Below, piece after piece: positions 10,491 through 21,625 of a DNA stretch of 64,000 nt. This DNA is from Cordylochernes scorpioides. Lineage: Eukaryota; Arthropoda; Arachnida; Pseudoscorpiones; Chernetidae. Under the pieces are notes generated by a model. That model was not told the origin of the DNA. It ran no database searches and worked only from the letters and a program-made list of their open reading frames with translations. The stretch covers positions 67,656,754-67,720,753 of the forward strand of contig CP092875.1 in NCBI GenBank assembly GCA_030710605.1, given 5' to 3'. Position 1 is the first letter of the stretch. Every line of letters starts with the position of its first letter. Position numbers and translations under genes: made by a program.

Positions 10491-11706
10491 TGATCCACAA
10501 TGAGGGATCTCATCAACAAAATTGCTTTATAGCATCAACAGAGATATTTTAATAACAACCTTTTATAAGTAGAATTTAATCAATTATTTTTATATTTTCA
10601 AGAGAATAGTTTATATGATATTGTTTAAATAATATTTTAAATAAACAAGAAAGTTCACAGTTTTGAAATATATTTTATTAACATTAAAGCTAACTGATTT
10701 ATTTGGGTAACATAATTTAGATAATTTATTAACTTTTAAAATATTTATTTCTATTATATTTTTAACAAAACAACTCTAAGCTCTCATATTTCAACACCTG
10801 TAAGTTATTTCCTCTCACCATTACTTTCAACTAATCTTTTTCTGTGTGTTTTATAGAAGTTTTAGCCAGTCTGCTCCAAATTATATGTTGCTTCTTTTCA
10901 ATCCTTCAAAAAAAAATAGATTTCGTATTCAATAAATGTTTTTGAAACAAAACTATTATGTGTAACTGGTTATTTTAAATCCCAATCATCAAATGAAGAA
11001 ATAATAGAAAACATAGATGACACCCCATCTTACTTTAATACTCACAATACACTTCGTATATATTTGAACATTCAAAATATTTAATAACAGGAAAAGCAAT
11101 ATTTTACATTTCAGATCAATATATATATATATTTTTTTTCTAATTGGTTTTCAATTTGTCCAACGAATATACTAAGAATCATTTTACCAGATGACTGCCT
11201 TTTTGTTAAATTCATAGGATTCCATAGTTTCCTTATGAATATTAAAAGATCTTAGTTCTCTCTGAACTGACGATTGACTTAACATCAAACCATGGGCTCC
11301 AGATGGGGCATTTTGAATTTTACAAAGCTGTTGTCGTGTCGGTTTGTCACAGGCCAAAACTTCTTGTTAGAAGAGACATTCAATAGATTTTACAATTTTT
11401 GTGTCAATATCAATAGATGAGATATCTAGTTCATGTTTATAGAATAATCCTCTTGACAAATTAGTTATGAATATTAGAAAGTATTAATGTTTTCGATTTA
11501 ATATTGAGGTGATGTAAAATATTCTAAAGATAAATGTGGCAGAGGTATTTATTTATCAAGGGTTTTTAATGTAAAGCATTATATTGCTATCTCTTCCATG
11601 GAATTAGGATCTTTAGTATTTGACCATTTGCCAGCACTGCCTGGACAGTGGAGGTAACCAAAGAAGGAAATCTCACATTAAACTTTATATTTTACAAATT
11701 TATATT
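10491..11706. other. Spacer, unit 1
   Basis: AT-rich unit sequence shared with units 2 and 3. I see no gene. Confidence 0.55.
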
Positions 11707-11714
11707 TTACATTG

Positions 11715-12033
11715 GGGGGTCGGTGGAAGGCTGGTTAAACCGTTTGGTTTTCGACCACTACGACCCGGGTTCGATCCCCGCATTGGACACTTTTTCTGTT
11801 TAAAAAAATATATAAAAAATGCTCCAATGGCCCCCCGATTCTTGCAAAAGTCCAACCCCACCAGCGAGTGCAAGTAACCAAACGGGGCTCTGGCACATTT
11901 GTAAGTGCAAAGTCGAACTGCTTTCACATGTGTATAGATGTGGTGCGCTTACAGTAAAAAAAGCAGTCGCTAACTACCCACCATGATTATCATGGCCTGT
12001 ACCACGTGTACTAGGGATAAGCAAAAAAAAAAA
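11715..12033 (+). mobile_element. tRNA-derived SINE
   Basis: Insert of about 319 bp flanked by TTACATTG at 11707-11714 and 12034-12041; unit 3 has the empty site near 46190. The head is tRNA-like: an A-box-like GGTGGAAGGCTGG and a B box GGTTCGATCCC at 11768-11778, suggesting RNA polymerase III transcription. A non-tRNA body follows and the tail is AGCAAAAAAAAAAA. No protein is encoded; mobilisation would rely on a LINE. One frame crosses it by chance. Confidence 0.85.
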
Positions 12034-12316
12034 TTACATTGTATTCCTTCCAGAAAATTGGCATTATAATTTCATCTGTCCAAGCATTTTTTGTAAGATT
12101 CAAAGACTTTCATAACTCCTTTTTTATGAGATGAAATCGAAACTTTCTCTGTACTTATTAGGGCCCTAGAAAAGCCATGGTATACAGGTTGGCATTTTGT
12201 CTGAATTTGCCAAAACTGATGTTGTGGCACATTATTTATCACCACCATTAGGTTTTAAGTTGAGTGATAAACTAAATACATTGTTTTAATGATTATTTGA
12301 AGTAAGAGCTTCATAT

Positions 12317-12995
12317 TGTAACGTAGAATACTAGGAAAGACAAACTTTAGAATGACACGGCAATTTATTTAATGAAAAACCAAATTAAAACTGATAAAAT
12401 AGCAAAGAGGCAATGTGAAAATTTTACAGATTATCAAAATACAAATATCAAAATCATTTTTTTTTTCATATAATAATAAATATTTTGTTACATAGCTCCT
12501 TCCCTATAGAGCTGTGAACCACAGCTTGAAAATATTGTTGCTACTGACACATTGATGTGTTTCTGTCAAGAATTCCTTCGGAGTCTTTGATGTCTGTTCC
12601 TAGTAGCTTTCTGTCCTTTTTCTTGCGGCGTGAAGATCGACTTTGTCGTCATATATTCTATAGGGACATTGTCATCTTGGAGCGAATTCTTAGCTTTAAC
12701 ACGGCGGTGGAATCCTGGCGCCAGTCTTTGAAAATGCTAATCACAGCAGCCATAGCCTCAAAGTCTTTTCGGCGATCTTTAGTTTGATTTCCCTAATCTA
12801 CCCAGCATCTCCACCAGATGTAACATAGATATTTGAAAAGAAAAACTTCAGAATAACACAGCAATTTATTTAATGTAAAACCAAATTAAGACTAATAAAA
12901 TAGCAGAGAAGCGATGATAAAATTTTACGGCGTATAAAAATGCAAAAATTGAAATTAAAAAAATATTTTCATAGAATAATAAATAATCTGCTACA
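12317..12995 (-). mobile_element. Miniature LTR element (TRIM-like), minus orientation
   Basis: Two LTR-like repeats, 12317-12492 and 12819-12995, start TGTAAC on one end and finish with TTACA or CTACA. Target duplication ATAT lies on both sides. On the minus strand a purine tract AGGGAAGGAGCTA abuts the 3' LTR, and TGGTGGAGATGCTGGG follows the 5' LTR where a primer-binding site is expected. The internal 326 bp is homologous to the inside of 47289-48053 and encodes no known protein. The LTRs differ at many positions, so it is older than the unit 3 copy. Confidence 0.75.
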
Positions 12996-13235
12996 ATATT
13001 ATGATAACATATTAATATTAAACATATAACTGCATGTATATCGGGATTCAGACGATAACTCTGAAAGATATTTTATACAAGTGACCTGTATTGAAGACAT
13101 ACGAAATAACCAAATATCCACCAATCTCTCATAGTTCTTGTTGCAACTCCTCAAAAGATTTTACACACTTGGGCTTCCATATATAAATATAGAAATTTCA
13201 AAAGAAGGATATATATATCTTTAAAAATATGTGTT

Positions 13236-13440
13236 ATCTCTCTCGTCAAAATAGACGTCAAAGCTAGAGGCTATCTTTTGACCGTCGCCGCAAACTAGCG
13301 GCTTCGGGTCAGTGACAAAGCCACAACACCAGCTTTTGCAAACTGAGAAGCGTCCACCTAGAGACCATGATTTCGGGCTAATGGTCTTCTTCAGCCTAAA
13401 TGACGTCTAGCCCGACGTCTATTTGGACGGGAGAGGTTAA
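13236..13440 (-). mobile_element. Small inverted-end element with Penelope-type motif
   Basis: Present in unit 1 only. Ends read CTCTCTCGTCAAAATAGACG on one side and CGTCTATTTGGACGGGAGAG on the other, a mostly complementary pair. The minus strand has GGCTGAAGAAGACCATTAGC then CCGAAATCATGGTC, close to the CTGAAGA, stem, GAAA signature of the Penelope ends in this window. Could be a small palindromic element; no clear target duplication. Confidence 0.45.
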
Positions 13441-13880
13441 TTTATAAAAAATATATAATTGAAACCAATATTGTGTGTACAAATTTTAAATAGCCCATTT
13501 ATAGAGTGGAATCGTACCACATAACTACCCAAATATACAATGACCTCAAGTAACCACACACACACACACTTTGGTAAAAATTCTGAAATTTAAATATTTA
13601 AGAGGAAAATTTCCGGGAGGAAATTAATAGGAAAAACAAATGCCACTTAGCCAAATAAAGTAGATAAAAAGAAGCATAACCATTGCATCTCTTTTGACTA
13701 GAGAGGCGGCTTTTCATTTTTCATTATGTTCTTAAATATCATCCTCAACTCAGCGCCCTCTATCGCTGAGAATTATAAATATTTTAAACGCTCTACTTTT
13801 ATTTTTGAATATATAGAAAATTAAAAGATAATTCTTCTCTTAGCCTTCATATATACTGCAACGAATAAAGATAAAAAAGG

Positions 13881-13945
13881 AAGGGAATGGCTCATCAGTG
13901 GTGAACACTCCCAGCAATTTCGCCATTTCAATCTCCAGACCGCTC
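13881..13945 (-). ncRNA. Relic of permuted hammerhead-like motif, unit 1
   Basis: On the minus strand: AGCGGT, C, TGGAGATTGA, ATGGC, GAA, ATTGCT, then GTTCACCA, CTGATGA, GCCAT. Helix II is ATGGC/GCCAT, and helix III AGCGGT/ATTGCT closes with two G-U pairs. Helix I is weak. Same order of strands as the 374-bp array. Confidence 0.45.
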
Positions 13946-15033
13946 CACTATTGTATTAGACTGTATTGTTATATACCCAGCATATTGAATACAGTAAATT
14001 GGTGTTTTAAAAGAACTATAGAAACTTTCTTCTAGGACTGTAAAATGTGTATCAAAATGAAAGATTCTATGCACCGAGCTGTCTGTTGGATAAGCTCAAG
14101 CGATCAGCAACTTTTTAGTTGCACGATCAGGAGATGCTCTTTTCTCAATAATTCCACTTGATATCAACACAATTTCACTTTTTCACTATTTTTCACAATT
14201 TCAATATTTTAATTTTTTTTTACAAGTACGTTTCTAAAATAGTGGACAGTTTATAAATAAATGTTCTCACAACTTTCTACCATTGAAATGAGCTAAGTGC
14301 AGAATATGGTAATGATGGGTCATAGCTATAAACAATTAGAGAGAGCTCCTAAAGAAACAAATCAATGGATATTTCAAACAATGCAGAACAAATATCGAGT
14401 AACTCTGACCAGAAATCTCGATGGCCAAAATTACAAAGCCAGGTTAGTTGGTCGTCGATAAGAAGTAAATCAGCTTTCCAATATATTCGGATATCAAGAT
14501 CTTGAAATATTTCAAATTTTGTAACAAATTGAGACCTGACATTTTACTTCCAATAGCAAAATTCAATCTGAATAATTAATATGATTGAAGAGAAAATCAT
14601 TATTTAAAAATTCTTATTGAAGATTTCAAATAATTTTCTTCAACAACTTTTATAATTTTAAAACCTCTTAGCAAACCAGATCAATTGATATTGGAAAATA
14701 ATTTTGAAAGAATCCAATGTAGAAATGAAGAGTGTGATTTAACAAAAATATTTATAAAGTCAGCCTATAAATATCGAATTATCAATTTTATTATGGAAAT
14801 ATCGCAACTTTGGGATATTAGTTTTTAATTATGTAAATACAAATATATGTTATATATGTATTTATTCGGTTTTTAAAAAAGTATCTGAAATTAAACAATT
14901 GGAATATCAAGAGAGACAAAATACGACACAATATTGTGGTCACGATAAGAGAATATAAATATGATAAACTATTGAAAAGTAAATATCATATACACAATAC
15001 AAACAAATAAATATTATAAAGACTATACATGAA

Positions 15034-16275
15034 AGTGAAGAGTATTTGTCTATATTTGAAAGTATTGTATTTGTTTATATCTGAAAGCATTGCTTTTCCC
15101 CCTATATCTGAAAGTTATGTATAATTATTTTATATCTAAAAGGTATTGTATTTGTTTATATATGTTAAAAATTAATTTATTTGTGTATATTTTAAAGATT
15201 GTATTTGTTTATACCTGAAAGTATTGTGTATTTGTCTATATATTGAGGCGTTGTAATTGTTTATATCTGAACGTATGGTATTTGTTCATATCTGAAAGTT
15301 ATGTATTTGTTTATATATCTAAAGGTACTGAATTTCTTTTATTTATGAAAGTATTGTACTTGTTTATATCTGAAAGTATGGTATTTGTTTATATCTGAAA
15401 GTAGTGGTTTTGATTTTATATCTAAGAGTATTGAAATTGTTTATTTATGAAAGTATTATATTTGTTTATTTATAAAGTATTGTATGCGTTTTTTTTTTAA
15501 TTAAAGTTTTGAATTTGTTAATTTATAAAGTTTTGTATTTTTTATATATGAATGTCTTGTATTTGTTAATATCAAAGTTTTTTATTTGTCTTTACCAGTA
15601 AGTATTGTATTTTTGCATATTCTATGAAGTGTTATAATTTTTTTCTGTTTAAGTATTATTTTTCATCTATTTTGGTTAAAGCATTATATATTTCTATTTA
15701 TTGGAGTATTTTCTGTTTATTTCTGAAAGTATTGTAATTGTCTATTTCCAAATGTATTTGGCCGTTTCTCAAATGATGTATATATCCCTTAATTAAAGTG
15801 TTTTATTATCCTATATCTGAAAGTATTATTTTGTTTATTTATCTAAGTATGATTCGTTCATATATATTCATTTTAAATATTGTATTTGTCTAATTCTGAA
15901 ATCATTTATTAGTATTTTCCTGAAGGTATTATATTTTTTTCGAGACATTTCTCAGAAAATATTATATTCAAATATATTTCAGAAAATAATGTATATATTC
16001 TCAGAAAGTCCATTGTATTTGCTATTATACTGGAAATATATTCTGCTTATATATTTCTGAAGTTATTTCACATATCTTTTCAGAGAGAGATGAATTGCAT
16101 TTCTTATTATAATGAGAAGGTATTTTGTTGATTTATTCTATAAGGTTTTTATTCGTTTATTTATGAAGGTATTTGTATATTTATGAAAAAACAATGTTAT
16201 AATTTATATCAAAGAGTATTGATATATTTCTGAGAGTATTTTGTATCTGTCTATTTCTGACACTATGATTATACT
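15034..16275. repeat. Degenerate ~25-bp AT-rich array, unit 2
   Basis: Most regular copy of the array, especially 15040-15480, where TTTGTTTATATCTGAAAGTA repeats roughly every 25-30 bp. Non-coding. Confidence 0.8.
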
Positions 16276-19200
16276 TCTTAACTTGCTACCTTGTTTGATT
16301 ACATTTTTTTTAAATTATATAACTTCTATTAGATCACTTCTTCCATATAATATATTCATTTCTCTCTCTTTCTCTTTATTATTAATTATATATCAAATTA
16401 AAATAAAAGTATTTTAAAATATTAAATGTATATTTATCAAAGATAGTGTATATAAAATTATTGAAATTCCCTTTTCTTTCTTTAACCTTTAAAAATATTA
16501 TAAATTACTATTAGTATTTGTATATATATGCTATTATATTTGTTTTCGGTAAAATTTTATATATGAAAATAAAGATTGGTTTAAATAATGAATTTAAAAT
16601 TCTTTTGTGTATAAATCAATATTTTTATCTTTCACCACTTATTTAATTTTAATCTTTTATTTTTTTAATTCTCTCAAGAGAGAATTTAATGAAAGGCTAA
16701 AATGCTTTAAAATGGATTTGGGTGAAAACAAATTTGTATTCATATGTTAACATACTGTCAGACCACACCTTAAAAGCCTGAAAATTTGCACCTAGGCTCA
16801 ATCAGATGACAATGAATGTTTATAAAATTCCAGTCATCTATGCGGATAGAGTGTGCGTTATTTTTTTAAATAATGCAGATATTTAATAAACAAAGGAAGG
16901 AAATAAACCATTGCAAAAATAAAATTAAAGATTATATGAGAATATAACGATTTAAAAAAACTCAGAGAAAACCTGCTAAAAAAAAGATAAAGCAAGCAAA
17001 CGCGGATGGAAAATAAAAGAAAGTGGTAAAAACAAATGAATAATTTATGTATGAAAATATATTTTAAAAAACGTGAAAATAATTAATTTAACAAGAAGAA
17101 AGGTATAAATAAATATGCAGAAATTTATAATCTTCATAGTTCAAAATAATTACTATTTCCTTCGTGTTTAATTAAATATATATTAATGCTCAAACATCCA
17201 ATAAAAATAATAGCATCATAATCGCGAGTAAGAAAGAAGAAACTGATTTATTTTATGCAAAGGTTAATACATTTGTTTATACGAAACAGAAAAGAGAATA
17301 TATTTAATAATTATCAGGCAAATAAAAAATGAATTTAAAAATATTATATAAAAGCCTTACATTTAAAGGTTCGCTAAACATAAGAAATTCACACTTTCAG
17401 CTACCAATGCAAAATATATTCTAGATAAAATAAATAAAAGCCACAAAGGAAGCAATTATAAATATTGATATTTTTTATATTAAGCTACTCGCTATCAAGT
17501 TTTAATGTTATTTAATTTGTACATAGACATCCAATATATTAAGAATTTTGCTACAGAGGAGAATATAGAGAGACCTGAAAGCATTATTTTCGCACACAAA
17601 CATTTGTGTTTTCCTTTATATCCAATAAATTCAACTCCTTATAATAGTTTTTTAATATCAACTAAGAAATTTATTTGGAGTATTTCGATTAATAAAACAG
17701 AAATGTATGTTCTAGTTTCAAATTTTGCCAAATTGCACCAAATACATATATTTAGAGCGACAGGTGCTTTTGTGTGTGTGTTTGGAATATATATTCTGGA
17801 ATATTGTCCTTATGGTCTATATATATATATATGACATCATAATTGAATAACGCCAAATGACAATTGTAATATTGTAAAAATTATCTTATGAATAAATTAT
17901 TAATTTTGATTTTTATTTATAAAAAATATGTCTGGTGTTTTAAAGGTTTTAATTGTTTTACAACTAAATTGACATTTCAATTTGATTTTCTTTTCCTCAA
18001 TATCTATACTCGATAAAATTCAAATCAATTAAAACGTGAAGACTCTGAAGTATAATAATAAAGAATAACGTAAAGATGCTAATAAAGCCATACGAAGAGA
18101 AAGGTTTTTCTACCTACGTATTTCAATGAATGGCCAAACGATCATTATACTACAGAATCGGCTGAGTCTACTTTCTTTTGAAAGAAAATATGATGATTCT
18201 CTTCTATGGTATATTCCTGACCACATCATGGCCACATAGGTATTAGATATTTTTTACACTTAGATAGATTGAAATAGTTTAATAAATATCAAACTTCTAC
18301 ATTGCTAAGATTTTATTAAAATCAATCACAAATTTGAAAGGAAATATAGAAAATAGACCATTTCCAATAATCCAGAAGTCTGAAATTTTGTCAGCTTGGG
18401 ATGCCTTTTTATTCGAAAAAAATTACCAAATATAAGATTTCTAGATACTATTTGAGTATGTAATAAATTTAACACGAAACCTTTGGGCAGACAAACGGAT
18501 AGAAGCTAGTTATATATGCTTTTAAAACATTGAAAAAATTGAAGCAAATGTCAGAGGGGCAAAGAGTGTGAATTGATTTTGAGATGGTAGAACAAATAAC
18601 TGCAAGTTTTTAGTGAAATTTATGAATTATTTTAATATAAGGCCTTTTTTTTCTCTGCATTAGAAGATCTCATTTTTATAGAAAAAAAAAAGGTTTTAGT
18701 GAAGTGTGTGAATATTTGGATTTTATCAAATCGACACCTTTTAGGTTTATTTATTGTTTTGAGATTCCTTAATTCTGAACAATTTATTTTTTTAACTTGT
18801 TAAAATCAGAGACACTTGGTATAGAGATAAAAATGTCCCTTTGATGTTAGATATACATCGAAATAAAAAAAGTCTCTGTCCCGAAGTGTCTCCTATTCAG
18901 AGAAATAGGAATATGGCAAAAAATCTCAATCTTCAAATGTTGCTATTCGATTCAAGTAAAACTATGATAAGTCTTCGAACTGGCTGTCTATTTCTAGACC
19001 CGTTCATAAAACGACTGATGATCTAGGATAAATATGTTAGCAGAAGGACCTTTTTTCCCAGTTCCTTTAGATTGAAAGTTTGCCTTAAAAATAACGATCC
19101 ATAATTTCTTATTCAAAGTGTTATATTATGCAGATTATAATTAGTGGTCGTGATAACAATATTAACATTTGTACAACAGCAAAACAGTAGCAGTATAAGT

Positions 19201-19299
19201 AATTGCTAATTTACTCATTGAAAATAATTAATAGATTTTAGCACATAAGGTAACCTAGTTGTTCTTTTTGGTGTAGTGTGCTGTGGAATTCTGGATCAT
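16276..19299. other. AT-rich spacer, unit 2
   Basis: The first ~900 bp match unit 1. The rest keeps unit 2 sequence that was lost in unit 1 at the Penelope insertion and is only patchily like units 3 and 4. A 109-codon frame at 17505-17834 lies in AT-rich sequence and is not kept in other units. I see no supported gene. Confidence 0.5.
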
Positions 19300-19515
19300 T
19301 CTCCCACGTTCCTACTGCGGTGAAACTCCAGTAAAAGAGAAGATGTCATAATTTAAATCTACTCCGAGGCCAAGGAGGCTGTGATTTTCAACAAGACTCA
19401 GCACGTCCAGTCCACATGTGAGTAATGTTCCTCCATATCTAGCTGGGACAATTGGGATGGACAACGTGGGTGACAAAGTTATCTTGAACTGTGAGACATC
19501 TTCTAAGATATAATT
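19300..19515 (+). pseudogene. Exon-like block (VPPYL...), unit 2
   Basis: Two short open stretches: IYSEAKEAVIFNKTQHVQST ending at CACAT followed by GTGAGTAATG, a good 5' splice-site match, then VPPYLAGTIGMDNVGDKVIL. The same arrangement is in units 3 and 4. It may be one exon with its donor, or two fused remnants. Family not recognised. Confidence 0.4.
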
Positions 19516-20120
19516 TACTCAATGTGAACGGAATTGGCAACAGCCAGGAAATACTTTGATGTTTTTTATCAAATGTTTTGTTTGGTCGACTGATAATTTA
19601 AAGAAATAAAAATTGTACCAATATATTTCCAAGTAAAATATGTATGACATATTTACTGTAATACACTGATATATAGAGGTAAAAGTCAAATATCACATTT
19701 AAATAGGCTAAAACCTTATTACTAAGGTATTGTCGTTTTGTCAGAAGCCCTATTTATTTTCTTAAAAAAAATAATAAATAGTTAACTTCAAATTAGAAAG
19801 AGGGAATCATATATCGCCGCAACTCTTTTTCATTAACGCGATTAAGGAAGCTTTCGGGCAAGCCCTTCTTCAGCTAATTATAGTGTACAAACAAGGAGAG
19901 ATTATATATCGTTTTTAATATAAAATAAAATAAAAGAAAAAAAATTACCACGCCCCTATCGCCCTCGTTTCAATAGCACCGCGTGGCCACGTCATGTCTG
20001 ATCCTAACTTCAAATATAATATAGTACAAAAATATCTTAAAATAAATTTACGTAATTGAATAAATATAAAGAATCAACTATAAACAGTTCAAAGGATTTA
20101 GTGGAGACTTTTGATGATTT

Positions 20121-20470
20121 TTAGGATAGAAGGGGAACGTACTGTGATGGCAACTGTATACTTTTGTTTAATGGTTTAGGGTGCTTCATGGTTTCTATTG
20201 CTTCAAGAATGAGTCTTTGGGTTTTAGTTTTGGCATTTGTATGGAGGATTCTGGTATTATTGAAGTCTGGAGTGTGTCCGGTTTCTCTGACGTGGTCAAC
20301 TATTAAGGGGTTTGGGTTTAGTTTAGAGATGTTTCTTTGGTGTTCTTTGATTCTGATTGAAAGGTCTCTTGATGTCTCGCTGATGTAGAAACTATTGCAG
20401 TTGAGGCAGGGAATTTGGTAAACTAAATCTTTTTTCTGTTTCTGGTCGGTGCTTTTGGTGATTGGGTTTC
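20121..20470 (-). pseudogene. Penelope-like GIY-YIG region (left arm)
   Basis: The minus strand runs RNPITKSTDQKQKKDLVYQI, PCLNCNSFYIGETSRDLSIR, IKEHQRNISK and on to QLPSQYVPLLS and a stop. It includes the VYQIPCLNC start of the domain that the right arm lacks, and YIG is intact. No reverse transcriptase is left. Confidence 0.85.
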
Positions 20471-20471
20471 T

Positions 20472-20759
20472 TACCTCAACTGCAATAGTGTCTACATCGG
20501 CGAGACATCAAGAGACCTTTCAATCAGAATCAAAGAACACCAAAGAAACATCTCTAAACTAAACCCAAACTCCTTAATAGTTGACCACGTCAGAGAAACC
20601 GGACACACTCCAGACTTCAATAATACCAGAATCCTCCATACAAATGCCAAAACTAAAACCCAAAGACTCATTCTTGAAGCAAAAGAAACCATGAAGCACC
20701 CTAAACCATTAAACAAAAGTATACAGTTGCCATCACAGTACGTTCCCCTTCTATCCTAA
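20472..20759 (+). pseudogene. Penelope-like GIY-YIG region (right arm)
   Basis: Plus-strand mirror: YLNCNSVYIGETSRDLSIRI, KEHQRNISKLNPNSLIVDHV, RETGHTPDFNN, TKTQRLILEA and a terminal QLPSQYVPLLS before TAA at 20757. Truncated at the front. Frames on the opposite strand here are shadows. Confidence 0.85.
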
Positions 20760-21625
20760 AAATCATCAAAAGTCTCCACTAAATCCTTTGAACTGTTTAT
20801 AGTTGATTCTTTATATTTATTCAATTACGTAAATTTATTTTAAGATATTTTTGTACTATATTATATTTGAAGTTAGGATCAGACATGACGTGGCCACGCG
20901 GTGCTATTGAAACGAGGGCGATAGGGGCGTGGTAATTTTTTTTTCTTTAATTTTATTTTATATTAAAAACGATATATAATCTCTCCTTGTTTGTACACTA
21001 TAATTAGCTGAAGAAGGGCTTGCCCGAAAGCTTCCTCAATCGCGTTAATAAAAAAGAGTTGCGGCGATATATGATTCCCTCTTTCTAATTTGTCGAAATC
21101 CGCAAACCGTTTACCATGAGTTAACTTCAAGTTTAATCTTTTTTTTTTACAAGAGTTATCTCTCTTTTAAAAATTAATATCTCACAACAAAATGTCCATA
21201 TATATTTCGGCCGTGGAATCAGCCTAGCCACTTTGACAAATAAACATATCTTTGGAAATTTCTGAAGATTTCATGAATCCTTCAAGAATAATTTGAAATA
21301 GAGGATTAGCCTGAAACCATTAACTTGTTCACCTCTTGTTTTCATTCGCTGCGTTTTTAAAAAAACATTTATTTGTTAATTTTCTTTTCTATTTTGCAAA
21401 TATTCACTCGGAGAGAACCTGGGCGTTGCTTCAGCCATTAAGGTAGAATTATATATATGGGTATCATATTCTGTGGTAAATTATAATTTCGTATTTCTCA
21501 TGAACTTTGCTACTATACAAATTTCAAACGCATTTGATTATTAAATAGGCTAAATGTGTACAAAAACACAGTTAGTACAAATAGCTTCAAACAATTTTAC
21601 GACCCTTTATTAGATGTGTATTTAA

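Larger units (their letters stand above)
1..15033. repeat. Tandem unit 1 (5' truncated)
   Basis: First of four head-to-tail copies of a large unit. Base 1 aligns with about base 15540 of unit 2, so roughly the first 500 bp lie outside the window. The order of blocks matches the other units: AT-rich array, spacer, exon-like blocks, minus-strand ORF block, plus-strand ORF, 50-bp minisatellite, conserved block, 55-bp minisatellite, spacer. Insertions found only here are a 135-bp Penelope-type end (151-285), an inverted Penelope pair (about 1800-3245), a palindromic remnant (6173-6623), a SINE (11715-12033) and a miniature LTR element (12317-12995). The 5' half is closest to unit 2. Boundaries are a convention, set at the start of the AT-rich array. 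Confidence 0.9.
12996..15033. other. Unit 1 3' spacer with small elements
   Basis: AT-rich sequence shared with units 2 and 3 (14425-15030 matches 30785-31850 and 48540-49020). It holds the element at 13236-13440, the relic at 13881-13945 and a short CA run near 13557. I see no protein gene. Confidence 0.5.
19792..21119. mobile_element. Inverted pair of Penelope-like element fragments
   Basis: Palindrome centred near 20440 with arms about 19792-20406 and 20474-21088. The 11-bp target duplication GTTAACTTCAA is at 19781-19791 and 21120-21130; unit 1 has the empty site near 3640. Each arm has the GIY-YIG region and a 3' untranslated region with CTGAAGAAGGGCTTGCCCGA just before AAGC and a short A-rich tail. 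It belongs to a different Penelope family from the 1800-3245 copy. Confidence 0.9.

Noticed and set aside
17505-17834. 109-codon plus-strand ORF
   Set aside because: AT-rich, low complexity, ends in a TA repeat, and is not kept in the other units.
20164-20388. Plus-strand ORF in the left Penelope arm
   Set aside because: Shadow of the minus-strand GIY-YIG frame.
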